64,000 nt of DNA from Pectobacterium wasabiae CFBP 3304. Lineage in GTDB: Bacteria; Pseudomonadota; Gammaproteobacteria; Enterobacterales; Enterobacteriaceae. The notes under the pieces were generated by a model. It saw only the letters and a list, made by a program, of their open reading frames with translations, did no database searches and was not told the DNA's origin. The translations under genes were made by a program, and so were the position numbers. The DNA lies in the NCBI RefSeq assembly GCF_001742185.1, contig NZ_CP015750.1, positions 3,844,001-3,908,000 on the forward strand, in the 5' to 3' direction. Shown one piece after another: positions 18,062 to 29,275 of this stretch (its first letter is position 1; each line of letters starts with the position of its first letter).

Positions 18062-19462
18062 TTAGAAACTGGCGTTCCGTGGCGTGCGTGGGAAAGGGAT
18101 TACATCGCGCACATTTTGTACACCGGTAACATAGGCGATCAGTCGTTCAAAACCTAAACCGAAACCGGAATGGGGAATGGTGCCGTAACGGCGTAAATCA
18201 CGATACCACCAGTAGTCTTCTTTATTCAGCCCCATCTCTTCCAGACGGCTATCCAGTTGAGCCAGACGCTCTTCACGCTGTGAACCCCCGATGATTTCGC
18301 CGATTCCTGGCGCCAGAACATCCATCGCGGCAACGGTTTTACCGTCGTCGTTCATGCGCATGTAGAAGGCTTTGATGTCTTTTGGATAGTTTTTAACCAC
18401 AACCGGTGCTTTGAAGTGTTGCTCAGCCAGATAACGCTCATGTTCGGAGGAGAGGTCAACGCCCCAATAAACCGGGTTCTCGAACTGCTGCCCGCAGTTC
18501 AGTAGGATCTCGACGGCATCGGTGTAATCCACCTGTGCGAAATCGGAACTGACGAATTTTTCCAGTCGAGTGACCGCATCTTTATCGACGCGCTCGGCAA
18601 AGAACGCCATATCATCGGCACGCTCGTTCAGTACGGCCTGGAAAACATATTTCAGCAGGTTTTCAGCCAGACCCGCAACGTCATCCAGAGAAGCGAAAGC
18701 GACTTCTGGTTCGATCATCCAAAACTCGGCCAGATGGCGACTGGTGTTAGAGTTTTCTGCGCGGAAAGTCGGACCAAAGGTATAGACGTTGGACAACGCA
18801 CAGGCGTAAGTTTCGCCATTCAACTGGCCGGATACGGTCAGGAATGCTTCTTTACCAAAGAAGTCTTCACTGAAATCTACTTTACCTTGCTCGGTACGCG
18901 GTAAGTTTTCCAGATCGAGTGTGGATACACGGAACATTTCACCCGCACCTTCGGTATCGGATGCGGTAATCAGCGGGGTAGACACCCAGAAGTAACCGTT
19001 TTCGTGGAAGAAACGGTGGATCGCCTGCGCCAGCGTATGACGAACGCGCGCAACAGCACCGATCAGGTTGGTTCGTGGACGCAGGTGTGCGACTTCACGC
19101 AGGTATTCGATGCTGTGACGCTTCGCCGCCATCGGATAGGTGTCGGGATCGTCAACCCAGCCGACCACGTTGACGTGGGTCGCTTGCAGCTCGAAGCTTT
19201 GGCCTTCACCTGGAGAAGCAACAACATTGCCGGTGATTTCAACGGAGCAACCGGTGGTCAGGCGCAGTACGTCATCTTGATAATTCGAGAGATTATTATT
19301 AACGACAGCCTGTAATGGATTAAAGCAGGAGCCGTCATAAACGGCGATAAAGGAGATACCGGCTTTAGAATCTCTCCGGGTACGTACCCAGCCGCGCACG
19401 GTGACTTCGCTGTCAACGGCGACACGGCCTTGCAGTACATCGACTACAGGCACTACGCTCAT
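18062..19462 (-). CDS. asnS: Asparaginyl-tRNA synthetase
   Basis: AsnRS charges tRNA-Asn with asparagine; class IIb, homodimer, cytoplasmic. The 466-aa protein has the same length as E. coli AsnS. An N-terminal OB-fold anticodon domain ([20 protein letters not shown]) precedes the catalytic domain, with motif 2 [21 protein letters not shown] and motif 3 [15 protein letters not shown] near the C-terminus. An AGAGAG site precedes the ATG. It is transcribed toward ompF, as in E. coli. Confidence 0.97.
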   Translation of the reverse strand: MSVVPVVDVLQGRVAVDSEVTVRGWVRTRRDSKAGISFIAVYDGSCFNPLQAVVNNNLSNYQDDVLRLTTGCSVEITGNVVASPGEGQSFELQATHVNVVGWVDDPDTYPMAAKRHSIEYLREVAHLRPRTNLIGAVARVRHTLAQAIHRFFHENGYFWVSTPLITASDTEGAGEMFRVSTLDLENLPRTEQGKVDFSEDFFGKEAFLTVSGQLNGETYACALSNVYTFGPTFRAENSNTSRHLAEFWMIEPEVAFASLDDVAGLAENLLKYVFQAVLNERADDMAFFAERVDKDAVTRLEKFVSSDFAQVDYTDAVEILLNCGQQFENPVYWGVDLSSEHERYLAEQHFKAPVVVKNYPKDIKAFYMRMNDDGKTVAAMDVLAPGIGEIIGGSQREERLAQLDSRLEEMGLNKEDYWWYRDLRRYGTIPHSGFGLGFERLIAYVTGVQNVRDVIPFPRTPRNASF

Positions 19463-19635
19463 AAAATTCTCTCTTTAATTAATCGTGTTTAAGAAATGTA
19501 TCGTGTTTAAAACGATGAGTGGCCCAATCCGAGCCATTTGCTATGTTACTTGCGATGCAACAGGACACAAGCAGAAATCACCAGAATGGCGCGAAGTTTT
19601 CGCTCATGCCGGTGAGTCTGCTGCAAAGTTGGTCA

Positions 19636-19836
19636 ATACCCGTCATACTTCAAGTTGCATGTGCGTTGGCTACGCTACTCGACCCACTTATGTGGATCTC
19701 GCCCGTTGGGGCCGCTGCAAGCAGCGTTCAAGTCTGCCTCTGGCAGACTTGTCAGTTACCCGAATCACTTACCTGAGTAAGTTCATCGGGATTCCTTCTC
19801 TTGCCGCCTGCCTGAAACTCAAATTATTTAGGGTAT
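19636..19836. repeat. Enterobacterial-type dispersed intergenic repeat, about 200 bp
   Basis: The element runs from ATACCCGTCATACTTCAAG to AAATTATTTAGGGTAT; the two ends are imperfect inverted repeats (ATACCC / GGGTAT plus interspersed matches). Inside are short palindromes such as AGTCTGCCTCTGGCAGACT. From memory this type of element recurs between genes in Pectobacterium and related genera. It lies between the divergent-facing ends of asnS (5') and pncB (3'). A 135-codon open frame covers it but has no recognisable product. A decayed left end of the same repeat occurs at 25896. Confidence 0.75.
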
Positions 19837-19847
19837 ATGGGAAAGTC

Positions 19848-21053
19848 TTAACTGGCCTTTTTCACGCGGGGCAGGTCAAACGCTTTGCGTAACTCACACA
19901 CGAAGTTCTGATCCTGACAGATGGTTTTACCCGGGCTATCGGAGAGTTTCGCCACCGGTTTGCCGTTGCATTCCACCAGCTTGATGACGATATTCAGCGG
20001 TTTCACGCCGGGAATGTCACACGTCAGGCGTGTACCCATGCCAAATACCAGATTCACGCGTTGGTGAAAGTGACGATACAGCACCAGCGCTTTATCCAGA
20101 TTTAGATTGTCGGAGAAGACCAGCGTTTTGCTCATCGGATCGATGTTCAGGCGCTGATAATGTGCAATCGCTTTCTCGCCCCAATCGACCGGATCGCCAG
20201 AATCATGACGCAGCCCCTGATAGGCTTCGGCGAACGGTAAATCGAAATCACGCAAAAAAGCATCCATCGTGATGCAATCGGTCAACGCAATACCCAAATG
20301 AGTGGGATATTCATGCAGCCACATGTGGAGTGCCGCGCGCTGGCTGTTGGCCAGCGTCGGACTAATCTGTTGATGCGCCTGAAACCACTCGTGAGCTTGC
20401 GTGCCGACAGGTGTGATACTCAAACGGCGTGCCAGATCGTAATTGCTGGTGCCGATGAGATAAGGGAAGTCGGCTCGTAGCGTCGTGACAATGGTTTGTT
20501 GGACATCACGAGAGAAGCGGCGACGTGTGCCGAAATCCATTAACTTGAACCGACTGAGATCCACATCCTTGCTGTTCTGGCGGAAATTTTCCAATGAGGC
20601 TGACAGTTGGGCGAGCGCCTGTTTAGTCGCGACATCGGGTGAACGATACCGATGCACGACTTCACTGATCACGGCCAGCAAGGGAACTTCCCACAGAATT
20701 ACTTCACGCCACGGCCCGGTGATGCGGATATCCAGCTTGCCAGCGTTATTCTTAATCGAAACCTGCTGCGGATTAAAACGGAAGTCCCGCAGCCAGTGGA
20801 GATAGTCCTGCTGAAAGAACGGCAGAGAAGAAAGGTAGGTAAACTCATCGTCACTCAATGACAAGAAACGCATCAGATCAACCTGATGGGCGATCTCGTC
20901 GGCATAGACGCCTAATAACTCATCGCCACGGCAGCGGAATTCGGCCGCAACATCGACATCATAATAATGATGATACACCGCCTGTTGCATGTGCAGTTTG
21001 TAGGCATCGGTATCCAGCAATGAGTGCAAAATCGGGGAAGTGTGCAAAGTCAT
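19848..21053 (-). CDS. pncB: Nicotinate phosphoribosyltransferase
   Basis: PncB converts nicotinate and PRPP, with ATP, to nicotinate mononucleotide in the NAD salvage pathway. The 401-aa protein begins [28 protein letters not shown] and has the conserved catalytic His segment ([21 protein letters not shown]) and the [10 protein letters not shown] loop of the family. It stands between asnS and the divergent pepN, exactly as in E. coli. Its C-terminus ends 12 bases from the intergenic repeat. Confidence 0.97.
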   Translation of the reverse strand: MTLHTSPILHSLLDTDAYKLHMQQAVYHHYYDVDVAAEFRCRGDELLGVYADEIAHQVDLMRFLSLSDDEFTYLSSLPFFQQDYLHWLRDFRFNPQQVSIKNNAGKLDIRITGPWREVILWEVPLLAVISEVVHRYRSPDVATKQALAQLSASLENFRQNSKDVDLSRFKLMDFGTRRRFSRDVQQTIVTTLRADFPYLIGTSNYDLARRLSITPVGTQAHEWFQAHQQISPTLANSQRAALHMWLHEYPTHLGIALTDCITMDAFLRDFDLPFAEAYQGLRHDSGDPVDWGEKAIAHYQRLNIDPMSKTLVFSDNLNLDKALVLYRHFHQRVNLVFGMGTRLTCDIPGVKPLNIVIKLVECNGKPVAKLSDSPGKTICQDQNFVCELRKAFDLPRVKKAS

Positions 21054-21276
21054 AATGCGTTACAGCATCCTTGTAAGATGCCTATCCACCATCGGGACAA
21101 TCAGCAATGTCCGGTCAGTATACCTTGATTATCTGTTTATTACATTACGACAACATAGCGAGACGTGCGGGAGTGAACCACGGTACGATGATTATCCTCA
21201 TTATTTTGTCGTGGTAACATTAAGATAACAGGCTTAGACTTGATCTTTGATGCTTATGACGAGGTGGAAACTTTAG

Positions 21277-23892
21277 ATGAATCAACAGCCGCAAATAAAA
21301 TATCGCCATGATTATCGTGCGCCGGATTACACCATTACCAACATTGCGCTGGATTTCGATCTCCATGCCGAAAAAACGCGTGTAAAAGCCGTTAGCCAGG
21401 TGGTGTCGCAAGGGGAGGCTGGCGCGCCGTTGAAGCTGGATGGAGAAGGGTTGACGCTGATTAGCCTGAGTGTTGATGGCCAGCCGTGGACACATTACCA
21501 GCAGCAGGACGATGGCCTGATTGTGACGCAATTGCCGGCGCGTTTTACGCTCAGCATTGAAACGGACATTAATCCTTCCGCCAATAGCGCACTAGAAGGG
21601 CTATACCTCTCTGGCGAAGCGCTCTGTACGCAGTGTGAAGCTGAAGGTTTCCGCCACATTACCTATTATCTCGACCGGCCGGATGTGCTGGCGAAATTCA
21701 CGACGCGCATCACCGCAGATAAAGCTCGCTATCCTTATTTACTCTCTAACGGTAATCGTATCGCACAAGGAGAGTTGGAAGGCGGCCGCCATTGGATTGA
21801 ATGGCAGGATCCGTTCCCGAAACCGGCTTATCTGTTCGCACTGGTTGCTGGTGATTTTGATGTCCTTGAGGATCGCTTCACAACGCGTTCTGGTCGTGAT
21901 GTGGCGTTGGAACTGTATGTTGACCGCGGTAACCTCGATCGTGCGGATTGGGCGATGACCTCGCTGAAGAATTCGATGAAGTGGGACGAAGAGCGTTTCG
22001 GTCTGGAATACGATCTCGACATTTATATGATCGTTGCCGTTGATTTCTTCAACATGGGGGCGATGGAAAACAAAGGGCTGAACGTATTCAACTCTAAATA
22101 CGTGCTAGCGAAGGCAGAAACCGCGACGGATAAAGACTATCTGAACATTGAAGCGGTGATCGGCCATGAATATTTCCACAACTGGACGGGCAACCGTGTC
22201 ACCTGCCGCGACTGGTTCCAGCTTAGCCTGAAAGAAGGGCTGACGGTGTTCCGCGATCAGGAGTTCAGTTCCGATCTGGGTTCGCGTCCGGTGAATCGCA
22301 TTGATAACGTGCGCGTGATGCGCGGTGCACAGTTTGCCGAAGATGCCAGCCCGATGTCGCACCCGATTCGTCCCGATCAGGTGATCGAGATGAATAACTT
22401 CTATACGCTGACGGTCTATGAAAAAGGATCGGAAGTGATCCGCATGATGCACACCTTATTAGGTGAAGAAGGCTTCCAGGCGGGCATTCGTCTGTATTTT
22501 GAGCGTCACGACGGTAGCGCGGCGACCTGTGATGACTTTGTGCTAGCGATGGAAGAGGCATCCGGCGTCGATCTCACGCAGTTCCGCCTCTGGTACAGCC
22601 AGTCGGGAACGCCGGTATTGACCGTGCGTGATGATTACGATCCGCAGACGCAACAGTACCTGCTGAGCGTGAGCCAGATGACGCCAGTCGGTGCCGACAA
22701 GCAGCAGAAGCTGCCGCTGCACATTCCGTTGGATATTGAACTATACGATCTGCAAGGGAAGGTGATTCCGCTCCAGAAAGACGGTCAACTGCTGTCGTCA
22801 GTGCTTAATGTGACTGAATCTGAGCAAACGTTCATTTTCGATCAGGTACCTTGTCGCCCGATTCCTTCTTTATTACGTGAGTTTTCTGCGCCAGTAAAAC
22901 TGAACTATGCCTGGAGCGATGAGCAACTGACGTTCCTGATGCGTCATGCGAGTAATGCATTCTCACGTTGGGATGCAGCACAGAGTTTGCTGGCTAACTA
23001 TATCCGTCTGAACGTTTCCCGCTATCAGCAGAAGCAGCCGCTTTCCGTGCCAATGCATGTTGTTGACGCTTTCCGTGGCGTATTGCTGGATGACAAACTG
23101 GACCCGATGCTGGCTTCTCAGATTCTGACATTACCGAGCGAAAACGAGATTGCCGAACTGTTTGATATCATCGATCCCACCGCAATCGCTGCCGTGCGTG
23201 ACAGCATGACGCACACGATGGCGCAAGAGATGGCGGATGAGTGGTTGGCGGTATACCACGCGAATCACGCACCGCAATACCGTATCGAACACGCGGATAT
23301 GGGCAAGCGCGCGCTACGCAATACCTGTCTGCATTATCTGGCATTCAGCGATGCAAATCAGGCCGATAAACTGGTGCACACGCAGTTCCGTCAGGCCGAT
23401 AACATGACCGACTCGCTGGCGGCGCTGGCGGCGGCGGTTGACGCTCAGCTACCCGTGCGTGATGAACTGCTGGTGCAGTTTGATGACCGCTGGCATCAGG
23501 ATGGTTTGGTCATGGACAAATGGTTCGTGCTGCAAGCCACCAGCCCAGCAGATAATGTGCTGACCCGCGTGCGTGAATTGTTGCAACACCGCTCATTCAG
23601 CCTGAACAATCCTAACCGCCTGCGTTCGTTGGTGGGAGCGTTTGCGGCATCGAATCCATCGGCTTTCCATGCAGAAGACGGTAGCGGTTATCGCTTCCTG
23701 ACTGAGATTCTAACCGATCTGAACACCCGCAATCCGCAGGTCGCGGCACGGATGATCGAACCGTTGATCCGCTTAAAACGCTATGATGCTAAACGGCAGG
23801 CGCAAATGCGTCAGGCGCTGGAGCAACTGAAGACGTTGGAAAATCTGTCTGGCGATCTGTTCGAGAAAATCAGCAAAGCACTGCAAGACTAA
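21277..23892 (+). CDS. pepN: Aminopeptidase N
   Basis: PepN is the main cytoplasmic M1 zinc aminopeptidase of enterobacteria, with broad N-terminal specificity. The 871-aa protein has the same size as the E. coli enzyme (870). It carries the GAMEN exopeptidase motif at 261-265 and the zinc motif HEYFHNW (His297, Glu298, His301) with the third ligand, Glu, 19 residues further on. The start has GAGGTGG about ten bases upstream. It is transcribed away from pncB and ends in a strong hairpin. Confidence 0.98.
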   Translation: MNQQPQIKYRHDYRAPDYTITNIALDFDLHAEKTRVKAVSQVVSQGEAGAPLKLDGEGLTLISLSVDGQPWTHYQQQDDGLIVTQLPARFTLSIETDINPSANSALEGLYLSGEALCTQCEAEGFRHITYYLDRPDVLAKFTTRITADKARYPYLLSNGNRIAQGELEGGRHWIEWQDPFPKPAYLFALVAGDFDVLEDRFTTRSGRDVALELYVDRGNLDRADWAMTSLKNSMKWDEERFGLEYDLDIYMIVAVDFFNMGAMENKGLNVFNSKYVLAKAETATDKDYLNIEAVIGHEYFHNWTGNRVTCRDWFQLSLKEGLTVFRDQEFSSDLGSRPVNRIDNVRVMRGAQFAEDASPMSHPIRPDQVIEMNNFYTLTVYEKGSEVIRMMHTLLGEEGFQAGIRLYFERHDGSAATCDDFVLAMEEASGVDLTQFRLWYSQSGTPVLTVRDDYDPQTQQYLLSVSQMTPVGADKQQKLPLHIPLDIELYDLQGKVIPLQKDGQLLSSVLNVTESEQTFIFDQVPCRPIPSLLREFSAPVKLNYAWSDEQLTFLMRHASNAFSRWDAAQSLLANYIRLNVSRYQQKQPLSVPMHVVDAFRGVLLDDKLDPMLASQILTLPSENEIAELFDIIDPTAIAAVRDSMTHTMAQEMADEWLAVYHANHAPQYRIEHADMGKRALRNTCLHYLAFSDANQADKLVHTQFRQADNMTDSLAALAAAVDAQLPVRDELLVQFDDRWHQDGLVMDKWFVLQATSPADNVLTRVRELLQHRSFSLNNPNRLRSLVGAFAASNPSAFHAEDGSGYRFLTEILTDLNTRNPQVAARMIEPLIRLKRYDAKRQAQMRQALEQLKTLENLSGDLFEKISKALQD

Positions 23893-23913
23893 TTCCGTCA
23901 CGACCATTCCTCT

Positions 23914-23942
23914 ATCACACGCGGTAGCCTGCCGCGTGTGAT
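23914..23942 (+). terminator. Hairpin terminator after pepN
   Basis: ATCACACGCGG (23914-23924) and CCGCGTGTGAT (23932-23942) form a perfect 11-bp stem, followed by the modestly T-rich ATTTCC. It lies about 20 bases after the pepN stop. Confidence 0.75.
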
Positions 23943-23969
23943 ATTTCCTCCTACGCTAACATCTCACTT

Positions 23970-23985
23970 CCGCAAACGTTTTACT
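23970..23985 (+). promoter_or_regulatory. PurR operator upstream of pyrD
   Basis: CCGCAAACGTTTTACT contains the core GCAAACGTTT (23972-23981), an exact match to the central PurR-box consensus. It lies 111 bases before pyrD, a gene known to be repressed by PurR in E. coli. Confidence 0.75.
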
Positions 23986-24095
23986 TTCCGCAGAGATGGC
24001 ACTACCATCACCGACCGTGAGTTAAACCGTAATCCACTATTGCTTACTCCCAGCGTAGGCAAGATACCTTTGCGATAGGGATCTCAGGAGACAAT

Positions 24096-25106
24096 ATGTT
24101 CTATCCCGTTATCAAAAAAGCTCTGTTTCAGCTCGATCCAGAGCGTGCGCATGAGCTGACCTTCCAACAATTACGCCGTATTACCAACACGCCTTTTGAA
24201 TTTCTCGTCCGCCAATCCGTTCCGACTAAGCCAGTTACCTGCATGGGATTATCTTTTAAAAATCCACTGGGCCTAGCTGCGGGATTAGATAAAGACGGCG
24301 AATGTATCGATGCTTTAGGCGCAATGGGATTTGGTTTTATTGAAGTGGGTACGGTAACGCCGCGTCCACAAGCCGGTAATGATAAACCGAGATTATTCCG
24401 CGTAGTGGAAGCGGAAGGGTTGATCAATCGGATGGGGTTCAATAATAAAGGCGTGGATTACCTGATCGAGAATGTAAAGAAAACGCGTTTTGGTGGTGTA
24501 TTAGGGATCAATATTGGCAAGAATAAAGATACCCCGGTTGAGCAAGGAAAAGACGATTATTTGATCTGTATGGATAAAGTTTATCCTCACGCTGGCTATA
24601 TCGCTATCAACATTTCGTCACCCAATACGCCGGGATTACGCAGCCTGCAATATGGTGAAGCGCTGGACGATCTTTTGCTGGCGATAAAGAATAAGCAGAC
24701 AGAATTAAAAGAGAAGCATCAGAAATATGTCCCAGTGGCCGTGAAGATCGCCCCGGATCTTTCTGAGGAAGAATTGATCCAAATTGCCGATAGTCTGGTG
24801 CGTCATAACATCGACGGTGTGATTGCTACGAATACAACGCTCGACAGAAAACTGATTCAGGGATTAAATCATTGCGGGCAAACGGGAGGATTAAGTGGGC
24901 GTCCATTGCAGACGAGCAGCACGGAAATTATCCGCCGTTTGTCACAGGAATTAGCGGGACGTTTACCGATTATTGGCGTTGGTGGAATTGACTCTCTGGT
25001 CGCCGCACGTGAAAAAATGGATGCCGGTGCGTCGCTGGTACAGATATATTCAGGGTTTATTTTCCACGGTCCTCGCCTGATTAAAGATATCGTTACACAT
25101 ATTTAA
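24096..25106 (+). CDS. pyrD: Dihydroorotate dehydrogenase (quinone), class 2
   Basis: PyrD oxidises dihydroorotate to orotate, passing electrons through FMN to membrane quinone; fourth step of pyrimidine synthesis. The 336-aa protein equals E. coli PyrD in length. The N-terminal helical extension ([19 protein letters not shown]) typical of class-2 membrane-associated enzymes is present, as are [28 protein letters not shown] with the catalytic serine, and the FMN-binding IIGVGGIDS. An AGGAGA site precedes the ATG. A PurR box lies upstream and a terminator-like hairpin downstream. Confidence 0.98.
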   Translation: MFYPVIKKALFQLDPERAHELTFQQLRRITNTPFEFLVRQSVPTKPVTCMGLSFKNPLGLAAGLDKDGECIDALGAMGFGFIEVGTVTPRPQAGNDKPRLFRVVEAEGLINRMGFNNKGVDYLIENVKKTRFGGVLGINIGKNKDTPVEQGKDDYLICMDKVYPHAGYIAINISSPNTPGLRSLQYGEALDDLLLAIKNKQTELKEKHQKYVPVAVKIAPDLSEEELIQIADSLVRHNIDGVIATNTTLDRKLIQGLNHCGQTGGLSGRPLQTSSTEIIRRLSQELAGRLPIIGVGGIDSLVAAREKMDAGASLVQIYSGFIFHGPRLIKDIVTHI

Positions 25107-25125
25107 TCCGAAAGTCCTTTCATTT

Positions 25126-25157
25126 CTAGCTGGGGGTTTATTTATCTCCCCAGCTAG
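25126..25157 (+). terminator. Hairpin terminator after pyrD
   Basis: CTAGCTGGGG (25126-25135) pairs exactly with CCCCAGCTAG (25148-25157) around a 12-nt loop, followed by T-rich sequence. Confidence 0.75.
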
Positions 25158-25306
25158 TCTATATTTTATCCGTTTGCGTAAATAATCTATCAATCGATGT
25201 CTGATTTTCTTGCCGCGATGTTTATTCGCTGAACGATTATTGCGATGTAAGAAAACACAATCGGCCATTTCTGATATTTCTACTGTGAAGGCGAAGGGTA
25301 AATAAT

Positions 25307-25894
25307 ATGAAGTTAAAACCTGACGATAACTGGCGCTGGTATTTTGATACCGAACACGATCGCCTGATGTTGGATCTGGCTAATGGCATGTTATTCCGTT
25401 CTCGCTTTCCGTCTAAAATGCTAACGCCGGATGCATTTAATGAATGTGCATTTTGCGTTGACGATGCCGCGTTATTTTTTACTTATAATGACAAATGTCA
25501 GAAAGTGGCGTTGCATCGCGACCTTCAGGGCGAATTAGTTTTGAACGCGTTGGTGGCAAGCCGATTCCTTAAACCGCTCATGCCAAAAAGCTGGCATTTC
25601 ATCCAACAGTTGGGTGCCGTGACCTATTCACCACAGACGGGTGACGTTGTACAGGTTCAGCTCACTGAAACGCATGAAACGGCGTGTTTTCTGGTGGCAG
25701 AAGCGGGGGATAAAGCCTGTCTCTGCCTGCTGGCGCAAGAACAACTGTCGTTAAGTGGGAAAACGATGGGATTGGGCGATGCCATAAAAATTATGCATGA
25801 TAGGCTAATGCCTGCCGTTGTTCAGAATGCGGCTGAGTGGGAAACCACGCTGGGTGAAGGTACGTCGGCATTTGAGTATGCCAAGGTCGTCTAA
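25307..25894 (+). CDS. zapC: Cell division protein ZapC
   Basis: ZapC (YcbW) binds FtsZ in the cytoplasm and stabilises the Z ring by promoting filament bundling. The 195-aa protein begins [21 protein letters not shown], as in E. coli ZapC (about 180 aa), and keeps [10 protein letters not shown] and [12 protein letters not shown]. The C-terminus is somewhat longer than in E. coli. Position between pyrD and ycbX is conserved. A degraded repeat end separates its stop from convergent ycbX. Confidence 0.95.
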   Translation: MKLKPDDNWRWYFDTEHDRLMLDLANGMLFRSRFPSKMLTPDAFNECAFCVDDAALFFTYNDKCQKVALHRDLQGELVLNALVASRFLKPLMPKSWHFIQQLGAVTYSPQTGDVVQVQLTETHETACFLVAEAGDKACLCLLAQEQLSLSGKTMGLGDAIKIMHDRLMPAVVQNAAEWETTLGEGTSAFEYAKVV

Positions 25895-25895
25895 T

Positions 25896-25917
25896 CCCCG
25901 TCATATTTCAAGCTGCA
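25896..25917. repeat. Decayed end of the dispersed intergenic repeat
   Basis: This 22-base stretch reads CCCCGTCATATTTCAAGCTG and two further bases. It matches the left end of the 19636-19836 element (CCCGTCATACTTCAAGTTGCA) with two differences. The rest of the element is not recognisable, and the 43-bp zapC-ycbX gap leaves no room for it. It looks like a remnant. Confidence 0.5.
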
Positions 25918-25937
25918 TCATGTTGGTTTGCCTTCGA

Positions 25938-27041
25938 CTATTGCAAATGAAGGTCGCCCTGTGGAATACAGCTACAGCTAAGAATCTCACCGTTTGCTCT
26001 GATGGCACTTTGCTTGAGTGCAGAAACCTCTCCGCTGACTAACGTCAATTTACAGCATCCACACAGCCCAGCTCGACAAGAGTAGGGGACGCGAATGCCC
26101 TGTTGCTCTAGTTGTTCCAGTAAAATCTGCTGGTTATTCCCTTGCAACGATTTTCCCTGATAGTGGATGGTGACGGTTTGCTCGCTTTTTTCGGGAACGA
26201 CAAAGCTTTCGACAACCTGGCCGGAACCATAAGGACGCGGCGGTTTGGTCGCTAAGACTTCCAATGTGTCGCCCACGCGAATGATGCCTGTATTTCTGGC
26301 GACCAGATTTTGCCCAAAATCCACGTCGCCGTTGTCGGCAGTACGGAAAGATTGCAGCGTTGCCAGCGGTTCTGACGACGGGTGTTTACGTCCACGTTCT
26401 ATGCTGACGGTGGTCAAAATGCAGCGGCTACAAGGTTTGACGACGTCAAAAATAATCTCGCCAATACGAATCGTTTTCCAACTGTCTTCGGCAAAGGCTT
26501 CCGCACCCGTTACCACCAGATTAGGGCGAAATTGTTCAATTTTGATGCCGGCCGAACAGCGCTGGCGTAGCGCCTGAAATGATGCATCATTGATTAACAG
26601 AAACGGATAACCATCGGCAAAAGCCAGAGGAACGTCGGGATAATGCTTAACCCGACGAGATGGCGCATTGCCCACCCAGCGGAGCTGCACGGAACGCTGA
26701 AAATAGTGGCTTAGCCACGTGTTAATCGCATCGGGGGCGACGAGCGCGGTGAAGTGTGTTCCCCAAACTTCTGTCGGTTGAGGCGCTTCGATGAAATCGG
26801 CAAAACGAATAGTGGCAGTTTGACCATCCTGTGCGGCAATAAACAGGCCATCCGGTAGCAACGCGGGAGTAAATAACACCATTTGTGGATACTGGCGGGC
26901 AGTAATAAAGGTGCCATCAGGTTCGGTAATCATGAACGCACGATCGTTCGCCAAACCGCTGACAGACGCCATCGCGTGGGACAGTTGTAACCCCCGCATC
27001 GATTTTACTGGATGTATATAAAGTCGCGTTACGCCGATCAC
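25938..27041 (-). CDS. ycbX: YcbX, MOSC-domain and 2Fe-2S ferredoxin-domain protein
   Basis: YcbX belongs to the molybdenum-cofactor-dependent mARC-like group and in E. coli detoxifies N-hydroxylated bases such as 6-hydroxylaminopurine. The 367-aa protein has a MOSC N-terminal beta-barrel domain ([17 protein letters not shown]), the MOSC core with its conserved Cys ([12 protein letters not shown], near residue 195), and a C-terminal plant-type 2Fe-2S domain with CRAGLCGCC and a fourth Cys in EILSCSC. It lies between zapC and rlmL, convergent with the former, as in E. coli. Confidence 0.95.
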   Translation of the reverse strand: MIGVTRLYIHPVKSMRGLQLSHAMASVSGLANDRAFMITEPDGTFITARQYPQMVLFTPALLPDGLFIAAQDGQTATIRFADFIEAPQPTEVWGTHFTALVAPDAINTWLSHYFQRSVQLRWVGNAPSRRVKHYPDVPLAFADGYPFLLINDASFQALRQRCSAGIKIEQFRPNLVVTGAEAFAEDSWKTIRIGEIIFDVVKPCSRCILTTVSIERGRKHPSSEPLATLQSFRTADNGDVDFGQNLVARNTGIIRVGDTLEVLATKPPRPYGSGQVVESFVVPEKSEQTVTIHYQGKSLQGNNQQILLEQLEQQGIRVPYSCRAGLCGCCKLTLVSGEVSALKQSAIRANGEILSCSCIPQGDLHLQ

Positions 27042-27154
27042 TGACCTGTTCCTTGCCGAAGTAAAGCGGCAACTTTATGACAAGCGTCTCGGATTAGCTA
27101 TAATGCGCCTCAATTTCTTTCTTTAATGTATTTCTTTTTGGTGATAGTGACGAC

Positions 27155-29272
27155 ATGAATGCTTTGTTTGCCAGCACGGCGCGGGGACTGGAAGAGTTAT
27201 TAAAAAGCGAACTCGAATCATTGGGTGCGCAGTCCTGTGCCGTTGTGCAGGGCGGTGTCCATTTTGAGGGTGACAACCGTCTGCTGTACCAGAGCCTGCT
27301 GTGGAGCCGTCTGGCGTCGCGCATCCTGCTGCCGCTGAATGAGTTCAAGGTACACAGCGATCTGGATTTGTATCTGGGCGTGCAGGCGATTGACTGGTCA
27401 GCGATCTTTAGCATCGATAAAACCTTTGCCGTGCATTTTACGGGTACTAATGAAGATATCCGCAACAGTCAGTACGGCGCGTTAAAAGTAAAAGATGCGA
27501 TTGTGGATAGCTTTACGCGCAAAACCGGGCAGCGGCCGGACGTGGCGAAACAGCAGCCGGATATTCGCGTTAACGTCTTTTTGCAGCGTGATATGGCGAG
27601 CGTTGCGCTGGATTTAAGCGGCGAAGGCTTACATCAGCGAGGTTATCGCGATCTGGCTGGGCTAGCGCCGTTAAAAGAGAATCTGGCGGCGGCGATTGTT
27701 TCACGGTCTGGCTGGCAAAACGGTACGCCGCTGGTTGATCCGATGTGTGGTTCCGGTACGTTGTTGATCGAAGCGGCAATGATGGCCTCCGACCGTGCAC
27801 CCGGCTTGCATCGTACACACTGGGGATTTAACGCTTGGTTAAAACACGATGCTGAACTGTGGCATGAACTGACCAGTGAAGCACAGCAGCGTGCTCGTGA
27901 AGGTTTACAGGCGACCACATCGCGTTTCTTCGGATCGGATAACGATCGTCGAGTGATTGAGATCGCTAAAGCTAATGCGCGTCGCGCTGGCGTTGCCGAA
28001 CTGATTTCTTTTGGTGTGAAGGATGCAGCACAGTTACAGAATCCATTACCGGAAGGCCCTAAAGGTACTGTCATTAGCAACCCGCCTTACGGCGAGCGTC
28101 TGGAAAGCGAACCTGCGCTGATCGCCTTGCATAATATGCTGGGTCGTAAGATGAAAAGCGATTTTGGCGGCTGGCAGCTATCGTTGTTTAGCGCATCACC
28201 GGAGCTGCTGAGCTGCTTGCAACTGCGTGCCGAACGTCAATTCAAAGCGAAAAATGGCCCACTGGACTGCGTACAGAAGAATTATCAACTGGCAGACACG
28301 CAGGGTGAATCGGCGGGGCAAATTGCGGAAGATTTTGCCAACCGCCTGCGTAAGAATCTGCGCAAGCTGGAAAAATGGGCGAAGCAGCAGGGGATTGAAT
28401 GCTATCGTCTCTATGATGCCGATTTGCCTGAATATAATGTTGCCGTCGATCGCTACGGCAGTTGGGTCGTCGTACAAGAGTATGCACCGCCGAAAACCAT
28501 TGATGCACAAAAAGCCCGTCAGCGACTGTTTGATGTCATTAACGCGACGCTGAGCGTGCTGGAATTACCGTCGAACCGTCTGGTGCTGAAAACGCGCGAA
28601 CGCCAGAAAGGTAAAAACCAGTATGAGAAACTGGCGCAGAAAGGCGATTTCCTTCTGATGGAAGAGTTTGGTGCCAAACTGTGGGTCAACCTGACCGACT
28701 ATCTCGACACCGGTTTATTCCTCGATCACCGCATCGCCCGCAAAATGCTGGGTGAGATGAGCCGTGGCAAAGATTTCCTCAACCTGTTTGCCTACACCGG
28801 CACGGCGAGCGTTCATGCTGGATTGGGCGGCGCACGTTCAACGACTACTGTTGACATGTCGCGCACCTATCTGGAATGGGCGGAGAAAAACCTGCGGGTG
28901 AACGGCCTGACCGGGCGTCAGCACCGCCTGATTCAGGCGGACTGTCTGTCATGGCTGCATAATGGTAATGAACAGTTTGATGTGATCTTCATTGACCCGC
29001 CGACCTTCTCTAACTCAAAACGCATGGAAGAGTCGTTTGATGTCCAGCGCGACCATTTGGCGCTGATGACCGATCTCAAACGCCTGTTACGCCGCGGCGG
29101 TACCATCATGTTCTCTAATAATAAACGTGGTTTCCAGATGGATGTTGCTGGTCTGACCGCGCTGGGGCTGAACGCCAAAGAAATCACTGCGCAGACCCAA
29201 TCACAAGATTTTGCTCGTAATCGTCAGATTCATAACTGCTGGCTGCTAACGCATGCCGGTGAGGAAAAGTAA
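27155..29272 (+). CDS. rlmL: 23S rRNA methyltransferase RlmKL (m2G2445 and m7G2069)
   Basis: A fused bifunctional rRNA methyltransferase. The N-terminal half (RlmL) methylates G2445 of 23S rRNA at N2; the C-terminal half (RlmK) makes m7G2069. The 705-aa protein matches E. coli YcbY (702). It has an N-terminal THUMP domain, the first catalytic motif [12 protein letters not shown] near 309-320 with SAM motif [15 protein letters not shown] near 190, and a second domain with [14 protein letters not shown] motif I ([19 protein letters not shown]) and [12 protein letters not shown]. It is followed three bases later by uup. Confidence 0.97.
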   Translation: MNALFASTARGLEELLKSELESLGAQSCAVVQGGVHFEGDNRLLYQSLLWSRLASRILLPLNEFKVHSDLDLYLGVQAIDWSAIFSIDKTFAVHFTGTNEDIRNSQYGALKVKDAIVDSFTRKTGQRPDVAKQQPDIRVNVFLQRDMASVALDLSGEGLHQRGYRDLAGLAPLKENLAAAIVSRSGWQNGTPLVDPMCGSGTLLIEAAMMASDRAPGLHRTHWGFNAWLKHDAELWHELTSEAQQRAREGLQATTSRFFGSDNDRRVIEIAKANARRAGVAELISFGVKDAAQLQNPLPEGPKGTVISNPPYGERLESEPALIALHNMLGRKMKSDFGGWQLSLFSASPELLSCLQLRAERQFKAKNGPLDCVQKNYQLADTQGESAGQIAEDFANRLRKNLRKLEKWAKQQGIECYRLYDADLPEYNVAVDRYGSWVVVQEYAPPKTIDAQKARQRLFDVINATLSVLELPSNRLVLKTRERQKGKNQYEKLAQKGDFLLMEEFGAKLWVNLTDYLDTGLFLDHRIARKMLGEMSRGKDFLNLFAYTGTASVHAGLGGARSTTTVDMSRTYLEWAEKNLRVNGLTGRQHRLIQADCLSWLHNGNEQFDVIFIDPPTFSNSKRMEESFDVQRDHLALMTDLKRLLRRGGTIMFSNNKRGFQMDVAGLTALGLNAKEITAQTQSQDFARNRQIHNCWLLTHAGEEK

Positions 29273-29275
29273 CCG

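Noticed and set aside
19485..19892. 135-codon frame through the 19636-19836 repeat
   Set aside because: The frame consists mainly of a non-coding inverted-repeat element.
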